The position numbers and the translations under genes are program-made. 64,000 bases of DNA, from the NCBI GenBank assembly GCA_963704585.1, contig OY969919.1, positions 2,480,001-2,544,000 of the forward strand. Reading direction: 5' to 3'. This stretch comes from Bog-756 sp963704585 (GTDB lineage Bacteria; Actinomycetota; Acidimicrobiia; Acidimicrobiales; RAAP-2). Below the pieces are notes generated by a model that made no database searches, was not told the DNA's origin, and saw nothing but the letters and a program-made list of their open reading frames with translations. Positions 55,520-64,000 of the stretch are shown here, one piece after another (position 1 is the stretch's first letter; every line of letters starts with the position of its first letter).

Positions 55520-57070
55520 TCAGGGCGTCGCCAGACGGTAGCGCGCCGCGCCGGGATGGACGACCACGGACGCGCCGACGAGCCCGGCCACGTCACGGGC
55601 GCCGACCTCGGCGATGACCTCGCCGTCCGCAGGGGACACCGCCATCCGGCGACCGTCACCGAGCCCGACGAGCATCGGGGCGTCCGTCGGCGCACCCGCG
55701 CCATCGCGGACGACGGTCGCGGCGACGACCGTCGCGCGGGTCGGTGCCTCGACCTCCAGAGCGATCTCGAGCGCCGAGCCGTCGATCGTCGCCTGGGCCG
55801 CCGTCGTGTCGCCTCGCCGGAAGCCGCCGGGTGGGGGCGAGGTGCCGTAGAGGCCGAGCGCGTGCTTGGTGATGAACCAGCCGAGGCCGGTCGCGAGCCC
55901 GAGCCGGGGACTCCCGCCGGCTCCTCCCGACGGTGCCGATGCGCGCAGGGCGTCGGTCACCTCGGCGATCCCGTGCGTCGTGTAGTTGTTGCCGGGGCCG
56001 CCGAAGTACGGCAGCCCGCCGGTCCGGGTGAGGCCACGCGCGTCGTCGGTTCGGAGCCCGAGCGCCTCGGTGGCCAGCTCGACGGCGGACGGGAAGCACG
56101 AGTAGAGGTCGAGCAGCTCGACGTCGTCCACGCCGACCGGTGTGCCGCCCGCGGCGTCGGTGGCCGCCTCGAAGAGGGCGCGTCCCGCAGCCGCGATCGC
56201 CGGCGAGCGTCCCGGGTCCGGGCGCGCCGTCGGGAAGCGGACGTCGACCGCCTCCGCCCCGGACCAGATGAAGACCGCGCGCTCGCCGACGCCGGCCCGC
56301 ACCGCCTCGGCGAGCGAGCAGACGATCAGCGCCGCGCCCTGGTCGGACCCGAGGAACGCGGTCATCCGCTTCGTGTAGGGGTCGCAGACGATGCGGTTGT
56401 CCGGCGTGGGCGTCGCGATCTCCTCGGCCGTGCGCGGCTCGGGGAACCACGCGTAGGGGTTGGCCGCGGCCACCTCGGTGAACGGCGCGAGCAGCCGGCC
56501 CATCGCGGCACGGTGCAGCTCGTCGGTGTGCCCGGCGCGGGCGGCGACGACGCTCTCGAAGAGCGGGTAGACGTGGACGGGGGCAAGCAGCCCGATCGCG
56601 GCCTCGGCCGGGCCGACTCCCGGCAGGTCGTCGCCGACGACGAGGTCGGGCGGCAGGTCGGTGACACCGAGCTCGCGGGGCAGTCCCTGCGCACGGCGTG
56701 CCCGGGTCGAGCGGATGGCCTCGGCGCCGGCGATGAGCGTGACCGCAAGGCTGCCGGCGGCGATCTCGCTCGCCGCGCGGTTGACGAGCCACTGCGGGCT
56801 GTTCCCGCCGACCGTGGTCAGCTCGCGGTGGACGGCGGGCACGGCGAGCCTTGCGGCCAGCTCGCCGGCGGGCGCGGGTCCGGTCCTGGTCATGACGTCG
56901 ACAACGGTGAGCCGCTCGACCCGGTCGCGCAGCGCCGGCGCGTCGTCGAACGCCGACTCGGACGCGCGCGCCATCAGGTCGACGGGAGTGACCAGCTCGG
57001 TGCGCTCGATCGCCTGGCCCGATGCGACCACCACCGGGATGCGTTCGGGGTCGTCGGCGGTGCGCGTCAT
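55520..57070 (-). CDS. Thiolase-like acyltransferase without the usual nucleophilic Cys
   Basis: The protein has 516 residues from the ATG at 57070. The N-terminal half has the thiolase-like fold signature ELTTVGGNSPQWLVNRAASE where thiolases have the CxSG nucleophile loop; no Cys is present there. IAGAEAIRSTRARRAQG and LLDLYSCFPSAVELATEALG match type-2 thiolase-like proteins of actinobacteria. GGLPYFGGPGNNYTTHGIAE lies where the His motif occurs. The protein thus resembles SCP-x-like thiolase homologues whose catalysis is unproven. It is coupled to a crotonase downstream. Confidence 0.78.
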   Translation of the reverse strand: MTRTADDPERIPVVVASGQAIERTELVTPVDLMARASESAFDDAPALRDRVERLTVVDVMTRTGPAPAGELAARLAVPAVHRELTTVGGNSPQWLVNRAASEIAAGSLAVTLIAGAEAIRSTRARRAQGLPRELGVTDLPPDLVVGDDLPGVGPAEAAIGLLAPVHVYPLFESVVAARAGHTDELHRAAMGRLLAPFTEVAAANPYAWFPEPRTAEEIATPTPDNRIVCDPYTKRMTAFLGSDQGAALIVCSLAEAVRAGVGERAVFIWSGAEAVDVRFPTARPDPGRSPAIAAAGRALFEAATDAAGGTPVGVDDVELLDLYSCFPSAVELATEALGLRTDDARGLTRTGGLPYFGGPGNNYTTHGIAEVTDALRASAPSGGAGGSPRLGLATGLGWFITKHALGLYGTSPPPGGFRRGDTTAAQATIDGSALEIALEVEAPTRATVVAATVVRDGAGAPTDAPMLVGLGDGRRMAVSPADGEVIAEVGARDVAGLVGASVVVHPGAARYRLATP

Positions 57071-57179
57071 GGTCGGCAGGTGGACACCGGCGGGGTCCGG
57101 GGCGCAAGCTACCATCGCCGCCCGGCCCGACCATTCGCCGCGCCGGCGGCGACGGGCCCGCGGACGGGAGGCGGCCGGA

Positions 57180-58694
57180 GTGACCGCAGGGGACGGACGA
57201 ACCGGAGGCGAGGGGTCCGCCAACGCGTTCGGCGACGGCTTCCTCTTCGGCGTGGCGACCGCGGGATACCAGGTGGAGGGCGGCTTCAACGGTGCCGGCG
57301 AGCCGGCCAACAACTGGCTCGCCTGGGAGCAGGTCGGTCGCGTCGAGCCCTCCGGCGGTGCAGTCGGCTTCTGGGACCGACCGGAGGAGGCGCTCGACCG
57401 CGCGGCGGCGCTCGGGTGCACGACGTTCCGGTTCGGGGTCGAGTGGGCGCGCGTCGTCCCGAGGGACGGTGCGGTCGACCGAGCCGCGCTCGACGGGTAC
57501 GTGGCGATCGCCCGCGGATGCCGGGAGCGCGGACTCGAGCCGATGGTCACCCTCCACCACTTCACCCACCCGGCCTGGCTCGGGGTCGACTTCTGGCTCC
57601 GACCCGATGCGCCCGAGCGCTTCGGCCGGTGGGCCGAGCTCGCGCTCGACGCGCTCGCCGACGACGTGCGCCTGTGGGTCACGATCAACGAGCCCAATGC
57701 GCTGGCGATCGGCTCGTGGCTGCTCGGCATGTTCCCGCCCGGTCGGATCGGCGCGCTCGGCGACGTGGCGGTCGCTGCCGACCACCTGCTCACGGCGCAC
57801 GTGCTCGGCTACGAGGTGATCCACCACCGCCGCCCCGATGCGGTCGTGACCACCAACACCGTCGCCCTGAGCGTCTACGACCTCGACCGGCTGCACACCG
57901 ATCTCCTGCTGGCGCGGAGTGCGGGGATCGGGCGCGGGGACCTCGACCGCTGGATCGACGAGCGACGGCGCCAGCACGACTCCCTCCTCCCCGCCGGCTC
58001 GATCGCGGAGCGGGCGGCCCGCGCGGTGTTCGCCGCGCGGTCGCCGTACGGCGGGGGAGCCGCGCGCCGGCGCGAGCGGCGCGGCGAGGAGTCCCGCCGG
58101 ACGCGGCGGGCGGTCGACGCGGTCTACGAGTCGGGAGCGGTGCGCACGCTCGACGTGCTCGGTGTCGACTTCTACGCGCCCGGCGTCGCCGCCCACGTCC
58201 TGGCGCCCGGCCACCGCACCGCCGGAGGTCGCACGTCACGGCCGACCCGTCCCCTCTGGGACGATCCACCCGACCCGCCGGGGCTCGCGCGGTGGCTGAG
58301 CGTGAGTCACGCGCTCGCGCCGGACCTCCCGGTCTGGGTCGTCGAGAACGGCCTTTGCAATCGGGTGCGCGACGGCCGGAGCCTTTCGCGGGTCGACGGT
58401 TGGAACCGGCCCCGCTACCTCCGCGAGCACCTCGCCGCGGTCGCCGACGCGATCGACGGCGGGACCCCGGTCACCGGCTACCTGCACTGGTCGCTGGTGG
58501 ACAACTACGAGTGGGGCTCCTACGAGCCGCGCTTCGGCCTCTTCGGCGTCGACCGCGACCGCGGCGCCGACGGGTACCAGTGGCTCGAGACCGACTCGAT
58601 GGGCCTCGACGCCGCCGGCGCGTACCGCGAGCTCGTCACCCGGCTGCGCTCGGGCGACCGATCGGTGCTCGCCCCCGGAGGCGCCGCAGGTTGA
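57180..58694 (+). CDS. GH1-family beta-glucosidase
   Basis: Retaining beta-glycosidase. The protein has 504 residues from a GTG after GGGAGG. N-terminal FLFGVATAGYQVEGGFNGAG is the GH1 start motif. The acid/base is E171 in TINEPNA and the nucleophile E389 in VVENGLCNR. The C-terminal GYLHWSLVDNYEWGSYEPRF is the aglycone-site signature. No signal peptide, so probably cytoplasmic. Substrate likely a beta-glucoside or related disaccharide. It is divergent from the thiolase-like gene. Confidence 0.92.
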   Translation: MTAGDGRTGGEGSANAFGDGFLFGVATAGYQVEGGFNGAGEPANNWLAWEQVGRVEPSGGAVGFWDRPEEALDRAAALGCTTFRFGVEWARVVPRDGAVDRAALDGYVAIARGCRERGLEPMVTLHHFTHPAWLGVDFWLRPDAPERFGRWAELALDALADDVRLWVTINEPNALAIGSWLLGMFPPGRIGALGDVAVAADHLLTAHVLGYEVIHHRRPDAVVTTNTVALSVYDLDRLHTDLLLARSAGIGRGDLDRWIDERRRQHDSLLPAGSIAERAARAVFAARSPYGGGAARRRERRGEESRRTRRAVDAVYESGAVRTLDVLGVDFYAPGVAAHVLAPGHRTAGGRTSRPTRPLWDDPPDPPGLARWLSVSHALAPDLPVWVVENGLCNRVRDGRSLSRVDGWNRPRYLREHLAAVADAIDGGTPVTGYLHWSLVDNYEWGSYEPRFGLFGVDRDRGADGYQWLETDSMGLDAAGAYRELVTRLRSGDRSVLAPGGAAG

Positions 58695-58695
58695 A

Positions 58696-58716
58696 GGACG
58701 GGCGACCGGTCCGTCC
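58696..58716. terminator. Hairpin between the glucosidase and oxidoreductase genes
   Basis: GGACGGGC, a 5-nt loop, then GGTCCGTCC: eight pairs including one G-T, directly after the glucosidase stop in a gap between convergent genes. No T tract. Confidence 0.4.
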
Positions 58717-58727
58717 GGGTGGCGGGA

Positions 58728-59702
58728 CTACCGGCCGGCCGCGACCGCGCCGACGTCGGCGAGGACCGAGGTGGCCTGCTCGACGATCTGCTCGACGAGC
58801 CGGCCGGCCGGGACGAGCTCCCCGATCGCGCCGACGCCCTGGCCGGTCGGGTAGCACTCGATCCCCGGGTCGACCCCGGGAGTGTCGGCGTCGCCGCCCA
58901 GGTGGAACGCGCCGTCTCCGATCGACCGGCCGAGCTGCGCAGGGAACGGGCTCAGCTCGGCGGGGTGCTCGTCGAAGAACGTCGTGTAGTCGTTGCGGAT
59001 GACCCGCATCGTCTTGCCCGAGAACGCGCGGCTGATGACGGTCCCGTCCTCCCGCGCGGCGAGCAGCGCGTTCTTGTACCCCGCGACGGCCCGTGCCTCG
59101 TGGGTCGCGATGAACCGGGTCCCGATCCAGACGCCGTCGGCGCCGAGTGCGAGGGCGGCCGCGAGCCCGCGGCCGTCGAAGATCCCGCCCGCCGCGACGA
59201 CCGGGATGCGGTCGCCGACCGCGTCGACGATCTGGGGCACGAGCGGCATGGTCGCGACGAGGCCGGTGTGGCCGCCGGCCTCCGTCCCCTGGGCGACGAC
59301 GAGGTCGCACCCGGCGTCGAGTGCCCGCCTCGCGTGGTCGACCTTGCCGCACATGTTGACGACGAGCACCCCGTGGCGGTGGCAGAGCTCGACCACCTCG
59401 CCCGGCACGCCGAGCCCGGCGACGAATGCGGACGCGCCGCCCTCGATGAGGTGCTCCACCTGGGCGACCAGGTCGCCGGGCATCGCGGTCAGCAGGTCGA
59501 CGCCGAAGGGCCGCTCCGTCGCCGCGCGGACCGCCGCGATTTCCGCGACCATCTGCTCGTCGCCCATGGTCGACGCGCCGAGGCAGCCGAACCCTCCCGC
59601 CTCCGACACCGCGACGACCAGCGGTGCGTAGGAGACGCCGCCCATTCCGGCGAGCATCACCGGGTGCTCGATCCCCAGCAGCTCGGTCAGTCGGGTCTTC
59701 AT
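58728..59702 (-). CDS. Nitronate monooxygenase/2-nitropropane dioxygenase-like flavoprotein
   Basis: FMN TIM-barrel enzyme. The protein has 324 residues. It begins ELLGIEHPVMLAGMGGVSYA, continues with GVDLLTAMPGDLVAQVE and has the FMN/phosphate segments VVAQGTEAGGHTGLVATMPL and VVAAGGIFDGRGLAAALALG. Probably oxidises nitronates or acts as an enoyl reductase-like oxidase; members of this family are diverse. Its stop is convergent with the glucosidase. Confidence 0.85.
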   Translation of the reverse strand: MKTRLTELLGIEHPVMLAGMGGVSYAPLVVAVSEAGGFGCLGASTMGDEQMVAEIAAVRAATERPFGVDLLTAMPGDLVAQVEHLIEGGASAFVAGLGVPGEVVELCHRHGVLVVNMCGKVDHARRALDAGCDLVVAQGTEAGGHTGLVATMPLVPQIVDAVGDRIPVVAAGGIFDGRGLAAALALGADGVWIGTRFIATHEARAVAGYKNALLAAREDGTVISRAFSGKTMRVIRNDYTTFFDEHPAELSPFPAQLGRSIGDGAFHLGGDADTPGVDPGIECYPTGQGVGAIGELVPAGRLVEQIVEQATSVLADVGAVAAGR

Positions 59703-59759
59703 CGCGGTCCCTCCGGCGGTCGTGCGTCAGATTGCACGCTAGACCGTGGCCGCCGGCCC

Positions 59760-61339
59760 TCAGGTGGCCGTGGCGACGACGGCCTCCGCCTCGGAGGCGT
59801 CGACGGGCGCTTCCGAGGCGACGCTCGGGACGAAGTCGCGCTGGCGCACGAGCGCGAGGGCCCCGACCGCACCGACGAACGCGACGACGGTCGAGATGGC
59901 CATCAGGTGGTTGAACGTCGTGGTGTAGCCCACCGCGAACGCATTGAGCAGCGCGTGCTTGGCGGCGGGGACGGGGATCGCGGCGGTCGCCGCGCGCACC
60001 CCGCCGCCGGTGATCGCCTCGTTGAGGCGCTGGCCGCCGTGGGCCACGACGAGTCGACCGGCGGGGCTCGCGGCGAGCGCATCGGCGGTCGCGCCCCTGA
60101 TCTGGCTGAGGAAGACCGCGCCGAGCCCGGCGATGCCGGTGGCGATCCCGACCTGGCGGAACGTGCTCGACGAGCCGGATGCCATCCCGCTCCGCTCGGG
60201 GGGCACGACCGACACCGTCGCCGACGCCAGGACCGGGTTGGTGATGCCCACCCCGATCCCGCCCACGATGAAGCCGGGGAGCAGGACGGTCCAGTGCGAG
60301 TCGGGCCGCACGTCCGTCATGAGGTAGCACCCGAACGCGACCAGCATCATGCCGAGACCCATGAGGTAGCGGGACTTGACCCGCACCGTGAGCCGGCCGG
60401 CGAACGGGGCGACGACGAAGGCGAGCATGGTGATCGGCAGGAACCGGACACCGGCCGCGAACGGGCCGTACCCGAGCACCTCCTGGATGTAGAGGGTCAG
60501 GTACAGGAACATCGCGAAGATCGACGCGGAGAGCGTGAACGAGGTGAGCGACACCCCGACCATCGCCGGGCGCTTGAAGAGCGTGAGGTCGAGCATCGGG
60601 TCGCGCTGGCGCCACTCGGCGACGACGAACACGGCCATCAGCACGCCGGAGCCGGTGAGCAGCCCCTCGATGAGCGGGCTGCTCCAGCCCTTCGCGTTCC
60701 CCTGCACGAGCGCGAACACCAGCAGGAAGAGGGAGGCGGAGAACGAGACGAAGCCGATCCAGTCGATGCGCCGCTTGATCGGGTCCTTCGAGACCTCGAC
60801 CTTCGCCAGCGTGATCGCCACGGCGACCACGCCGATCGGGAGGTTCACGAAGAAGATCCACCGCCAGCCGATCCCGCTGGTGAGCGCGCCACCGACCAGC
60901 GGGCCGACCGCGACCGCGCCGCCGACCACTGCCCCGTACACCCCGAACGCCGTGCCGCGCTCCTTGCCGGAGAAGGCCTGCGCGATGAGCGCGAGCGCGG
61001 TGGCGAACATGATCGCCCCGCCCACGCCCTGGACCCGCGCGAGAGGTTGAGCATGAGCGACGTCGTGGACAGCCCGCAGGTGAGCGAGGCGACGGAGAAG
61101 ACGATCACGCCGATCGCGTAGACGCCGCGCCGCCCGAACATGTCGCCGACGACTCCGGCGGTGAGGAGGAAGGCGGCGAGGGTCAGCGCGTAGGCGTCCA
61201 CCACCCACTGCAGGTCGGCGAAGGAGGAGTGGAGCGACTGCTGGATCGAGGGGAGTGCCACGTTCACGACGGTGATGTCGAGGAGGAGCATGAAGGTCCC
61301 CAGGCACACCGCAATGAGCGTCCACCACTTGCGGTCCAT
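59760..61339 (-). CDS. DHA2-family (EmrB/QacA-type) MFS drug exporter, frameshifted
   Basis: 14-helix proton-coupled exporter. The N-terminal part (KWWTLIAVCLGTFMLLLDIT, the DHA2 Asp motif) runs to LTCGLSTTSLMLNLSR, and the remainder from about VQGVGGAIMFATALALIAQA runs to the stop in another frame. One base missing near 61036-61041 joins them as LSRAVQGVGGA, the family consensus. The corrected protein has 526 residues. The ATG at 61339 follows a G-rich site (GGGGGTGA). Substrate unknown, and the neighbouring TetR regulator lies beyond an ABC exporter. Confidence 0.85.
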
Positions 61340-61454
61340 CAGGTCACCCCCCGACCGGACTCGCCCACGTCGACCGGTCGCCCGACCCTGTATAGACGAC
61401 GGCCTGCGGTCCGGCAACGATCGCCGTGGGCTCGGGCGCCGGCCCGTCCGCCGT

Positions 61455-62240
61455 TCAGGTGATGTCGCGCCGGGTCAGGACGAAGGAGCCGATCGCGGCG
61501 AACGCGAGGCCGTAGCCGAGCATGAGGAGGGCCCCCTCCCACCAGCTGAACAGCCCGAAGTCGACGCCACGGCCGCGGGTGATGTTGGCCGCGGCACTCG
61601 CCGCACCCGTCGGCACCCAGCGTTCGGCGCCGTGCACGATCTGGACGAGGATCCCTTCGAGGATCACGAACCAGCCGAGGCAGACCATGATCGCGGCGAC
61701 CTGGTTGGTGAGCAGGGACCCGACCCCCACCCCGAGGACGGCGAAGAGGGCAAAGACGAGGAGCATGCCGGGCGCCACCGCCGGGAGCTGATGGAGCATC
61801 GCGGAGAAGGAGCCGCCACGCGCGGCCAGCGTCAGCCCGCCACCGAGCACCGTCGCGACGAGCATGAGGACGGCGAGCGCGGCGCCGAGCAGCGCGGCGA
61901 GCACGAGCTTCGCGCCGACGAACCGTGGGCGGTGCGGTGTCACGAGGAACGACGTGGTCACCGTCTTGTGTCGGAACTCGGTCGTGACGACCAGCACTCC
62001 GAGCAGCAGGGCGAGCAGGTAGCCCTGGAACCCTGCGCCCACCAGGTTGCGGAGCTGCTGGGTCGTGTGGGGCACCGTGTACCCGGGTGAGACGAACGCC
62101 CCGTTGCCTCCGCCCCCGTCGCGGGCGAGGAAGATGCCCAGGAGGAAGAGCGCGTTGAGCGCCAGCGCGATGAGGGTCATGGTGAGCAGGACCGCGGTCG
62201 TGCGGATCTTGATCCACTCCGAGCGGACCCCCGCGATCAC
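61455..62240 (-). CDS. ABC exporter membrane subunit
   Basis: The protein has 261 residues with six helices. The start VVIAGVRSEWIKIRTTAVLL is typical of ABC-2 permeases, and FRHKTVTTSFLVTPHRPRFV between helices is the usual coupling loop. The GTG start overlaps the stop of the ATPase gene (GTGA). With that gene it forms a two-component exporter. Confidence 0.85.
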   Translation of the reverse strand: MIAGVRSEWIKIRTTAVLLTMTLIALALNALFLLGIFLARDGGGGNGAFVSPGYTVPHTTQQLRNLVGAGFQGYLLALLLGVLVVTTEFRHKTVTTSFLVTPHRPRFVGAKLVLAALLGAALAVLMLVATVLGGGLTLAARGGSFSAMLHQLPAVAPGMLLVFALFAVLGVGVGSLLTNQVAAIMVCLGWFVILEGILVQIVHGAERWVPTGAASAAANITRGRGVDFGLFSWWEGALLMLGYGLAFAAIGSFVLTRRDIT

Positions 62241-63199
62241 GACGGCACTCCCGGCTGCTGCGCGGCCGTGACGGCTCCGTGGGCCGGCCCGGGACGGGTC
62301 GGATCCGTCCCGTGGGTGAGCGCGAGGAAGACGTCCTCGAGGCTGCTCTTCTCGTTGACGAGCTCGAAGAGGACGATCTGGTGGTGCGCGGCGAAGGGGC
62401 CGAACCACTCGGGTGTCGCACCGTCGATCACGATCGTGTCGATCGCGATCTGGCGGTAGCCGACGGGCACCGCGTCGAGTGCCGCCATGAGGCGGGCCAG
62501 CTCGGGCGTGCGGACCCGCATCCCGGTGCGGGACCCGGCCCGGGTGGCCAGCTCCGCAAGGGTGGTCTGCAGCACGAGGCGCCCCTCCGACACGATCACC
62601 ACGTCGTCGACGGTCTCCTCCATCTCGGCGAGGAGGTGCGAGGAGACGAGCACCGCGTGCCCGAGGGAGGCCTGGTGGCGGATGAAGGTGCGCAACCACT
62701 GGATCCCCTGGGGGTCGAGGCCGTTCGACGGTTCGTCGAGGATCAGGATCTCCGGTTCGCCGAGGAGCGCGGTGGCGAGCTGGAGGCGCTGGCGCATGCC
62801 GAGCGAGAACTTGCCCACGCGGCGGCGCGCGACGTCCGCGAGCCCGACGAGCTCGAGGGTCTCCGCGACCCGGCGGAGCGGGATGCCGGCGCCGACGGCC
62901 ACCGCTTTGAGGTGGTCATCGGCACGCCGTCCGGGGTGGAAGCTCGTCGCCTCGAGCACGGCGCCCACATGGCGGATCGGATGCTCGAGCTGGACGTAGC
63001 GACGTCCGCCGAAGGTGGCGGAGCCACCGCTCGCGCCGACCAGGCCGAGCAGGATCCGCAGGGTTGTCGTCTTGCCGGAGCCGTTCGGTCCGAGGAAGCC
63101 GGTGACCCGGCCGGCGACGACCTCGAAGCTCAGGTGGTCGACGGCCCGCACCGGGCCGAACTGCTTCGAGAGATCCCGGACCTCGACGGCCGTGGTCAT
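62237..63199 (-). CDS. ABC exporter ATP-binding subunit
   Basis: The protein has 320 residues from the ATG at 63199. Walker A is GPNGSGKTTTLRIL, the signature motif FSLGMRQRLQLATALL, Walker B ILILDEPSNGLDPQG and the switch His lies in VLVSSHLLAEMEE. A C-terminal domain of about 100 residues follows. It pairs with the downstream permease and probably moves a hydrophobic or antibiotic-like substrate. Its start lies 30 nt after the stop of the TetR gene. Confidence 0.92.
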   Translation of the reverse strand: MTTAVEVRDLSKQFGPVRAVDHLSFEVVAGRVTGFLGPNGSGKTTTLRILLGLVGASGGSATFGGRRYVQLEHPIRHVGAVLEATSFHPGRRADDHLKAVAVGAGIPLRRVAETLELVGLADVARRRVGKFSLGMRQRLQLATALLGEPEILILDEPSNGLDPQGIQWLRTFIRHQASLGHAVLVSSHLLAEMEETVDDVVIVSEGRLVLQTTLAELATRAGSRTGMRVRTPELARLMAALDAVPVGYRQIAIDTIVIDGATPEWFGPFAAHHQIVLFELVNEKSSLEDVFLALTHGTDPTRPGPAHGAVTAAQQPGVPS

Positions 63200-63228
63200 G
63201 TCAGGGGAGCTCGAAGGACGGGTGCATG

Positions 63229-63831
63229 TCAGAGCGGAGCGTACGCGTCGCTCGGCAGGAGGAGGCCGATCGCGACGACGAGCTCGTCGTGGACGCGGCC
63301 CATGTTGCTCCAGCCGTTGACCCAGCCGACGAGCGCGGAGTACCAGACGTGGCCGAGGATGCGCGCCCGGTTCGAGAGGTCGGGGGGTCGGGGTTCGCCG
63401 ATGGCCCGGGTGATGATCCCCTCCATGAGCACCGAGACCTGCTGCTGGCACTCGACGGCCGCGGGATCGGGGGAGGCGAGGGCCGTGAAGACCGCTGCCG
63501 CGAGGCGGGGCTGGCGTCCCATCGAGCGGAGCGCCCGGTCGAGGGCGTCGACGACACGTTCGGCGGCGGTGGTTCCCTGGGCAGGGAGCTGGGACAGCCG
63601 GCCGTCGAGCTGCTCGACCCAGTGCACGAGGGCGGCCGCGAGCAGATGGTCCTTGCTCGTGAAGTAGCGGTAGACGGTGCCCATCGCCACGTCCGCCCGG
63701 GCCGCGACGTCACGCATCTGGACGGCGTCGTAACCCCCTTCGAGGCCGAGCGACATGGCCGCGGCGATCACGCGCTGGCGCCGGGCCTGCTGGGCCCGGG
63801 TCAGGGTGCGTGCGCCCGGACCGGTCATCAT
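63229..63831 (-). CDS. TetR-family regulator, KstR-like
   Basis: The protein has 200 residues. The N-terminal helix-turn-helix (VQMRDVAARADVAMGTVYRY followed by FTSKDHLLAAAL) and the GGYDAVQM start are very close to mycobacterial KstR, a repressor of sterol catabolism whose ligand is a CoA thioester (family knowledge). Conserved residues continue into the ligand domain (HVWYSALVGWVNGW). No sterol gene is seen in the window, so the ABC pair behind it is the simplest target. Start ATG at 63831; a second ATG follows at once. TAGGGT lies 8 nt upstream. Confidence 0.8.
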   Translation of the reverse strand: MMTGPGARTLTRAQQARRQRVIAAAMSLGLEGGYDAVQMRDVAARADVAMGTVYRYFTSKDHLLAAALVHWVEQLDGRLSQLPAQGTTAAERVVDALDRALRSMGRQPRLAAAVFTALASPDPAAVECQQQVSVLMEGIITRAIGEPRPPDLSNRARILGHVWYSALVGWVNGWSNMGRVHDELVVAIGLLLPSDAYAPL

Positions 63832-63839
63832 GGGCCCTC

Positions 63840-63845
63840 ACCCTA
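63840..63845 (-). promoter_or_regulatory. -10 box of a likely leaderless promoter for the TetR gene
   Basis: On the minus strand TAGGGT is followed by 8 nt and the ATG at 63831. No convincing -35 box and no palindromic operator were recognised around it. Confidence 0.4.
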
Positions 63846-64000
63846 GCGTCGTGGCGTTTTCCGACCCCTCCTCCACGGGGCGGCGCGCGTGCGCCTCGAC
63901 CGCGCAGCCGGCGCGGCGGTCGGCGGGCCGTCCGGGAGCGCGCCGACGGCCGCGACCTGGGCGGACGTCGTGGCGCCCGGATCACGGAACCGCCCGACGA
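63846..64000 (+). other. Right edge; no gene called
   Basis: This 155-nt edge has no complete gene. On the plus strand the final codons could read ADVVAPGSRNRPT, which resembles the N-terminal cofactor loop of MenD (PGSRxxP), but the preceding sequence lacks the expected MenD start region. It is recorded as an uncalled partial possibility. Confidence 0.25.

Noticed and set aside
63846..64000. MenD start at the right edge
   Set aside because: Only one short match (PGSRNRP) is visible, the expected MenD sequence before it is missing, and the window ends there.

Overview
The window is very GC-rich, densely packed bacterial DNA with frequent GTG starts and many 4-bp GTGA/ATGA start/stop overlaps. 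The gene content points to a high-GC actinobacterium, possibly class Acidimicrobiia (inference; the sequence does not fix the taxon). Support for this comes from the actinobacterial-type respiratory set (di-haem QcrC, three-helix Rieske QcrA, CtaC/D/F, MenJ-type reductase beside nuoA), HelD, a KstR-like TetR regulator, and several genes with a TANNNT -10 box 6-8 nt before the start codon, as in leaderless transcripts.

Layout. 0-4.2 kb: the 3' part of hemL (frameshifted), then two membrane-anchored proteins that share an extracytoplasmic 'DLPxGW' domain. 4.2-22 kb: a MenJ-like quinone-tail reductase on the minus strand, then a complete 14-gene complex I operon nuoABCDEFGHIJKLMN. 22-28.5 kb: a LapA-like protein, glutamate decarboxylase gadB, then on the minus strand a ClC chloride transporter and a channel-like protein (a possible acid-stress group), a SHOCT protein and an unknown membrane protein. 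28.5-34.4 kb: a large fusion of a degenerate phosphoesterase with an MprF-type aminoacyl-lipid synthase, divergent from acetyl-CoA synthetase and a HAD-type phosphatase. 34.4-39.8 kb: minus-strand operon hemE-hemH-hemY-lnt (late haem synthesis and lipoprotein acylation; the Lnt homologue has Ser where the catalytic Cys is expected).

39.9-42.2 kb: HelD-type helicase (frameshifted). 42.3-46.3 kb: ctaE-qcrC-qcrA-qcrB. 46.5-48.6 kb: a UbiE/MenG-type methyltransferase, a UbiA-like membrane protein and a UbiC-like chorismate lyase (frameshifted), a compact quinone or phenolic headgroup cassette. 48.6-51.7 kb: ctaC-ctaD-ctaF on the minus strand. The aa3 oxidase genes therefore flank the cytochrome bc genes and this cassette. 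51.8-57 kb: alkylsulfatase-like hydrolase, a small membrane protein, TatA, a CopD-like protein, a crotonase and a thiolase-like protein. 57-64 kb: GH1 beta-glucosidase, nitronate monooxygenase-like protein, DHA2 drug exporter (frameshifted), an ABC exporter pair and a KstR-like TetR regulator.

Together the window describes an aerobic menaquinone-based respiratory chain: NADH enters through complex I, MenJ and MenG shape the quinone, and a bc-aa3 system ends the chain. The haem genes would supply its cofactors. Six genes are each interrupted by one single-base indel, always in GC-rich runs, which suggests consensus errors more than biological decay, although this cannot be settled from the sequence alone. 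No rRNA, tRNA, CRISPR array, transposase or phage gene was found.
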